Assembly (NCBI RefSeq): GCF_024220585.1
Contig: NZ_JAMXKF010000004.1
Location: 434,001 to 498,000 of the forward strand
Source of the DNA: Dyadobacter diqingensis
GTDB taxonomy: Bacteria > Bacteroidota > Bacteroidia > Cytophagales > Spirosomataceae
Direction of reading: 5' to 3'
DNA length: 64,000 nucleotides
The stretch's first letter is position 1. Every line of letters starts with the position of its first letter. The translations under genes and the position numbers were made by a program. Under the pieces are notes generated by a model. That model did not search any database. It was not told the origin of the DNA and saw nothing but the letters and a program-made list of their open reading frames with translations. This document shows, in pieces, positions 62,158 through 64,000 of the stretch.

Positions 62158-64000
62158 TTAGAAGTTAACTTTAAGACCCGCAGAAAATGTTCTCGGAACA
62201 GGATATGACTCATCGTCATTATTTAGCTCCGTTCCACCTCTTACGCCCGCATCCGGGTTGTTTCCGGGATATTTGGTGACAATCAGCAGGTTGGCTGCAT
62301 TGATGAAAATGCGCGCATCTGATAAAATCCCGTTGATCTTTGGAAGTGTGTAGCCGATCGTTACGTTTTTTACCCACATGTGCGTTCCGTCATACACGTA
62401 ACGCTCACTACTTTCACGGGACCATTTGAAATAGTCTGTACCGCCCTGTGAATGTTTGTCGTTCGGATTAGGCCCTGGGTTTTCAGGAGATCTCCATCTG
62501 TCTTTTGCTTTTTCCAGTACGTTGAAAACGCCATCCATATTCATCGTTGAAGCCTCAATGTTACGGTAGACGTCGAATTTGTAAGCACCCATCAATAACA
62601 CGCTCACATCGAATCTTTTATAGTCAGCACCAACGGTCCATGCCCAGTTAAACTTAGGGTTTGGGTTACCAATTTCAGTCATATCCTTGGTATCGTACGA
62701 AACAATACCGTCAGGTCCGCCATCAGGTCCACCGTGCAAATCCGCGAATTTCATGGCACCGGGAATAGCTCCATCTTGTTTTGGTGCTGCATCGATCTCA
62801 GCTTTGGTGTTGAAAATTCCGAGTTTGCGATAACCAAAGATCATCCCGATCGGTCTGCCAACCTGCTGAATATTATAACCACCATACTGGCTTCCCTGTA
62901 AAATGAAGTCGTTTTGGCCACGGATTGCTAATACCTTGTTCCTGTTAAAGGTGATATTACCATTGGTTCTGATATTCACCTGCCCTACTTTGATCCTGTA
63001 ATTGACCGCCACTTCGACACCTTTATTTTGTACTTTACCAAGGTTTTTTAAAGTTGTAGTAAAACCTGAGACCGCCGGGATATTATAACCTAACAACATA
63101 TCATCCGTTATTTTTTTGTAATACTCAACGGTGAAAATCAACTTGTTGTTGAACGTTGCAAGGTCGAAACCGATATCCAGCTGATCTGATTTCTCCCAGG
63201 TCAGATCAGAGTTCGCGAAGCCGATTACCGTTTTTCCGGATGATAAGGTGTTGTTAAACACATAGTTATTTAATCCCAGAAATGCTAAGCTGGCATAGTT
63301 ACCATCGTCTCCGGTATTTTGTCCCACACCAAAATTGTTGTTGGCGGTCACGCGATAGGTGTTATTTCCAGTTTTACCCCAGCTGGCGCGTAATTTAAGG
63401 TCAGTTAACCAGGGCGTTTTTGGGATAAACGGCTCTTCTGAAATTCTCCATCCGACAGACGCAGCCGGGAAATTACCATACTGATGTCCTTCGCTGAACC
63501 TGGAACTGCCTTCGCGGCGCATTGTAGCAGAGAACAGGTATTTGTCTTTGAATGAATAATTTAACCTGGCCAGATAAGCAATCATCGTCCATTTTCTTTC
63601 AATGGAATTGGACGAACGAATTGTTCCACTTCCTAAATATGGAACAAGGTCATCCGGGAAAGTGTTGGCAGAACCATACAATCCCTTTGTCGTTTCCTGT
63701 TGGGCACTATATCCTAACATGGCATCAAAATGATGGTTCTCGCCAAAGTTTTTATTGTAAGTAAGAAGCTGATCCGCAGCGTAGTTTCTTAGCTCCTCAG
63801 AGTCGTCACGCTCCGAAGCGATCCTTGGCGGCGCTCCTGCACTTCCTGTGGCAATAGCCAACCCGATTGTGGAAGGCACATACTCCTTGTAGGTATTGTA
63901 GTTGATTTTTGCATTTAACGAAGATCTGAATTTTAACCCTTTCGCAAGATTCAACTCGATATAACCATTGGAAAGGATGTCGGCGATGTTACGGCTCCGC
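62158..64000 (-). CDS. SusC/RagA-family TonB-linked outer-membrane transporter (pair 2), N-terminus outside window
   Basis: This is the C-terminal ~614 residues of a SusC-type barrel. The frame stays open to the end of the window, and the TTG at 63954 is an internal Leu codon, so plug and signal domains lie beyond base 64000. Seen are barrel blocks LNYSFKDKYLFSATMRREGSSRFSEG, NFPAASVGWRISEEPFIPKTPWLTDLKLRASWGKTGN and the C-terminal VPRTFSAGLKVNF strand with terminal Phe. Whether this SusC has an STN domain cannot be seen. It pairs with the susD gene 5 bp downstream. Confidence 0.93.
   Translation of the reverse strand, partial: RSRNIADILSNGYIELNLAKGLKFRSSLNAKINYNTYKEYVPSTIGLAIATGSAGAPPRIASERDDSEELRNYAADQLLTYNKNFGENHHFDAMLGYSAQQETTKGLYGSANTFPDDLVPYLGSGTIRSSNSIERKWTMIAYLARLNYSFKDKYLFSATMRREGSSRFSEGHQYGNFPAASVGWRISEEPFIPKTPWLTDLKLRASWGKTGNNTYRVTANNNFGVGQNTGDDGNYASLAFLGLNNYVFNNTLSSGKTVIGFANSDLTWEKSDQLDIGFDLATFNNKLIFTVEYYKKITDDMLLGYNIPAVSGFTTTLKNLGKVQNKGVEVAVNYRIKVGQVNIRTNGNITFNRNKVLAIRGQNDFILQGSQYGGYNIQQVGRPIGMIFGYRKLGIFNTKAEIDAAPKQDGAIPGAMKFADLHGGPDGGPDGIVSYDTKDMTEIGNPNPKFNWAWTVGADYKRFDVSVLLMGAYKFDVYRNIEASTMNMDGVFNVLEKAKDRWRSPENPGPNPNDKHSQGGTDYFKWSRESSERYVYDGTHMWVKNVTIGYTLPKINGILSDARIFINAANLLIVTKYPGNNPDAGVRGGTELNNDDESYPVPRTFSAGLKVNF

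Noticed and set aside
1-64000. CRISPR arrays, rRNA genes, intact tRNA genes, complete insertion sequences or prophage genes
   Set aside because: I looked for spaced direct repeats, rRNA/tRNA landmarks, transposase and integrase motifs and found none; only the tRNA-Ser-like fragment and REP-like hairpins listed above.

Overview
The window looks like chromosomal DNA of a Bacteroidota member of the Cytophagales, most like Dyadobacter/Spirosoma relatives. The reasons are SusC/SusD pairs, an ECF sigma/FecR pair next to an STN-containing SusC, TAnnTTTG-type promoter elements, lack of Shine-Dalgarno sites, lipobox lipoproteins and many secreted sulfatase, sialidase and sugar-dehydrogenase type proteins. 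No species call is possible from sequence reading alone.

Layout. 1-2.7 kb: two secreted sulfatases (the first cut by the window edge). 2.7-9.2 kb, minus strand: PQQ-type sugar dehydrogenase, LacI regulator, DUF4394 lipoprotein, START-domain protein and a sialidase-like beta-propeller. 9.4-12.3 kb: GNAT acetyltransferase, a DUF6268 outer-membrane protein and about 1 kb of non-coding DNA with several terminator hairpins. 12.3-14.9 kb: bifunctional trehalose-6-phosphate synthase/phosphatase and a small unknown protein.

15.1-27.1 kb, all minus strand: a co-directional run reading GntP transporter, RidA-like deaminase, fold-type III PLP enzyme, membrane dipeptidase, response regulator, histidine kinase, TolC, periplasmic adaptor and CzcA/CusA pump. 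The first half looks like a D-amino-acid (D-serine-like) uptake and breakdown module; the second half is a heavy-metal efflux system with its own two-component regulator.

27.5-31.7 kb: gyrA and a TPR/coiled-coil protein. 32.1-40.8 kb, plus strand: a second metal-efflux operon (response regulator, nitrilase-family amidase, histidine kinase, TolC, adaptor, DUF190, CzcA). It is followed by a ParDE toxin-antitoxin pair sandwiched between two copies of the czcA 3' end plus downstream DNA, then an orphan gene.

43.2-64 kb, all minus strand: a nutrient-acquisition region. It has two SusCD pairs, an ECF sigma/FecR pair, a DUF1501 protein and a multi-domain DUF2231/cytochrome c/DUF1549/DUF1553 membrane protein, a PVC-type heme-binding dehydrogenase, a ThuA protein and two tandem TIM-barrel epimerase-like proteins. 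This set suggests outer-membrane import of a glycan or glycoside coupled to periplasmic oxidation.

The observations I rate highest are: (i) a predicted ~120-nt antisense RNA across the leader of the susC at 50.7-54.2 kb; (ii) the toxin-antitoxin insertion flanked by czcA 3'-end repeats whose ORF-intact coding differences are all synonymous; (iii) a 16-bp promoter-like element repeated ahead of gyrA, otsAB and a possible small RNA; (iv) the D-amino-acid module next to metal-efflux regulation.
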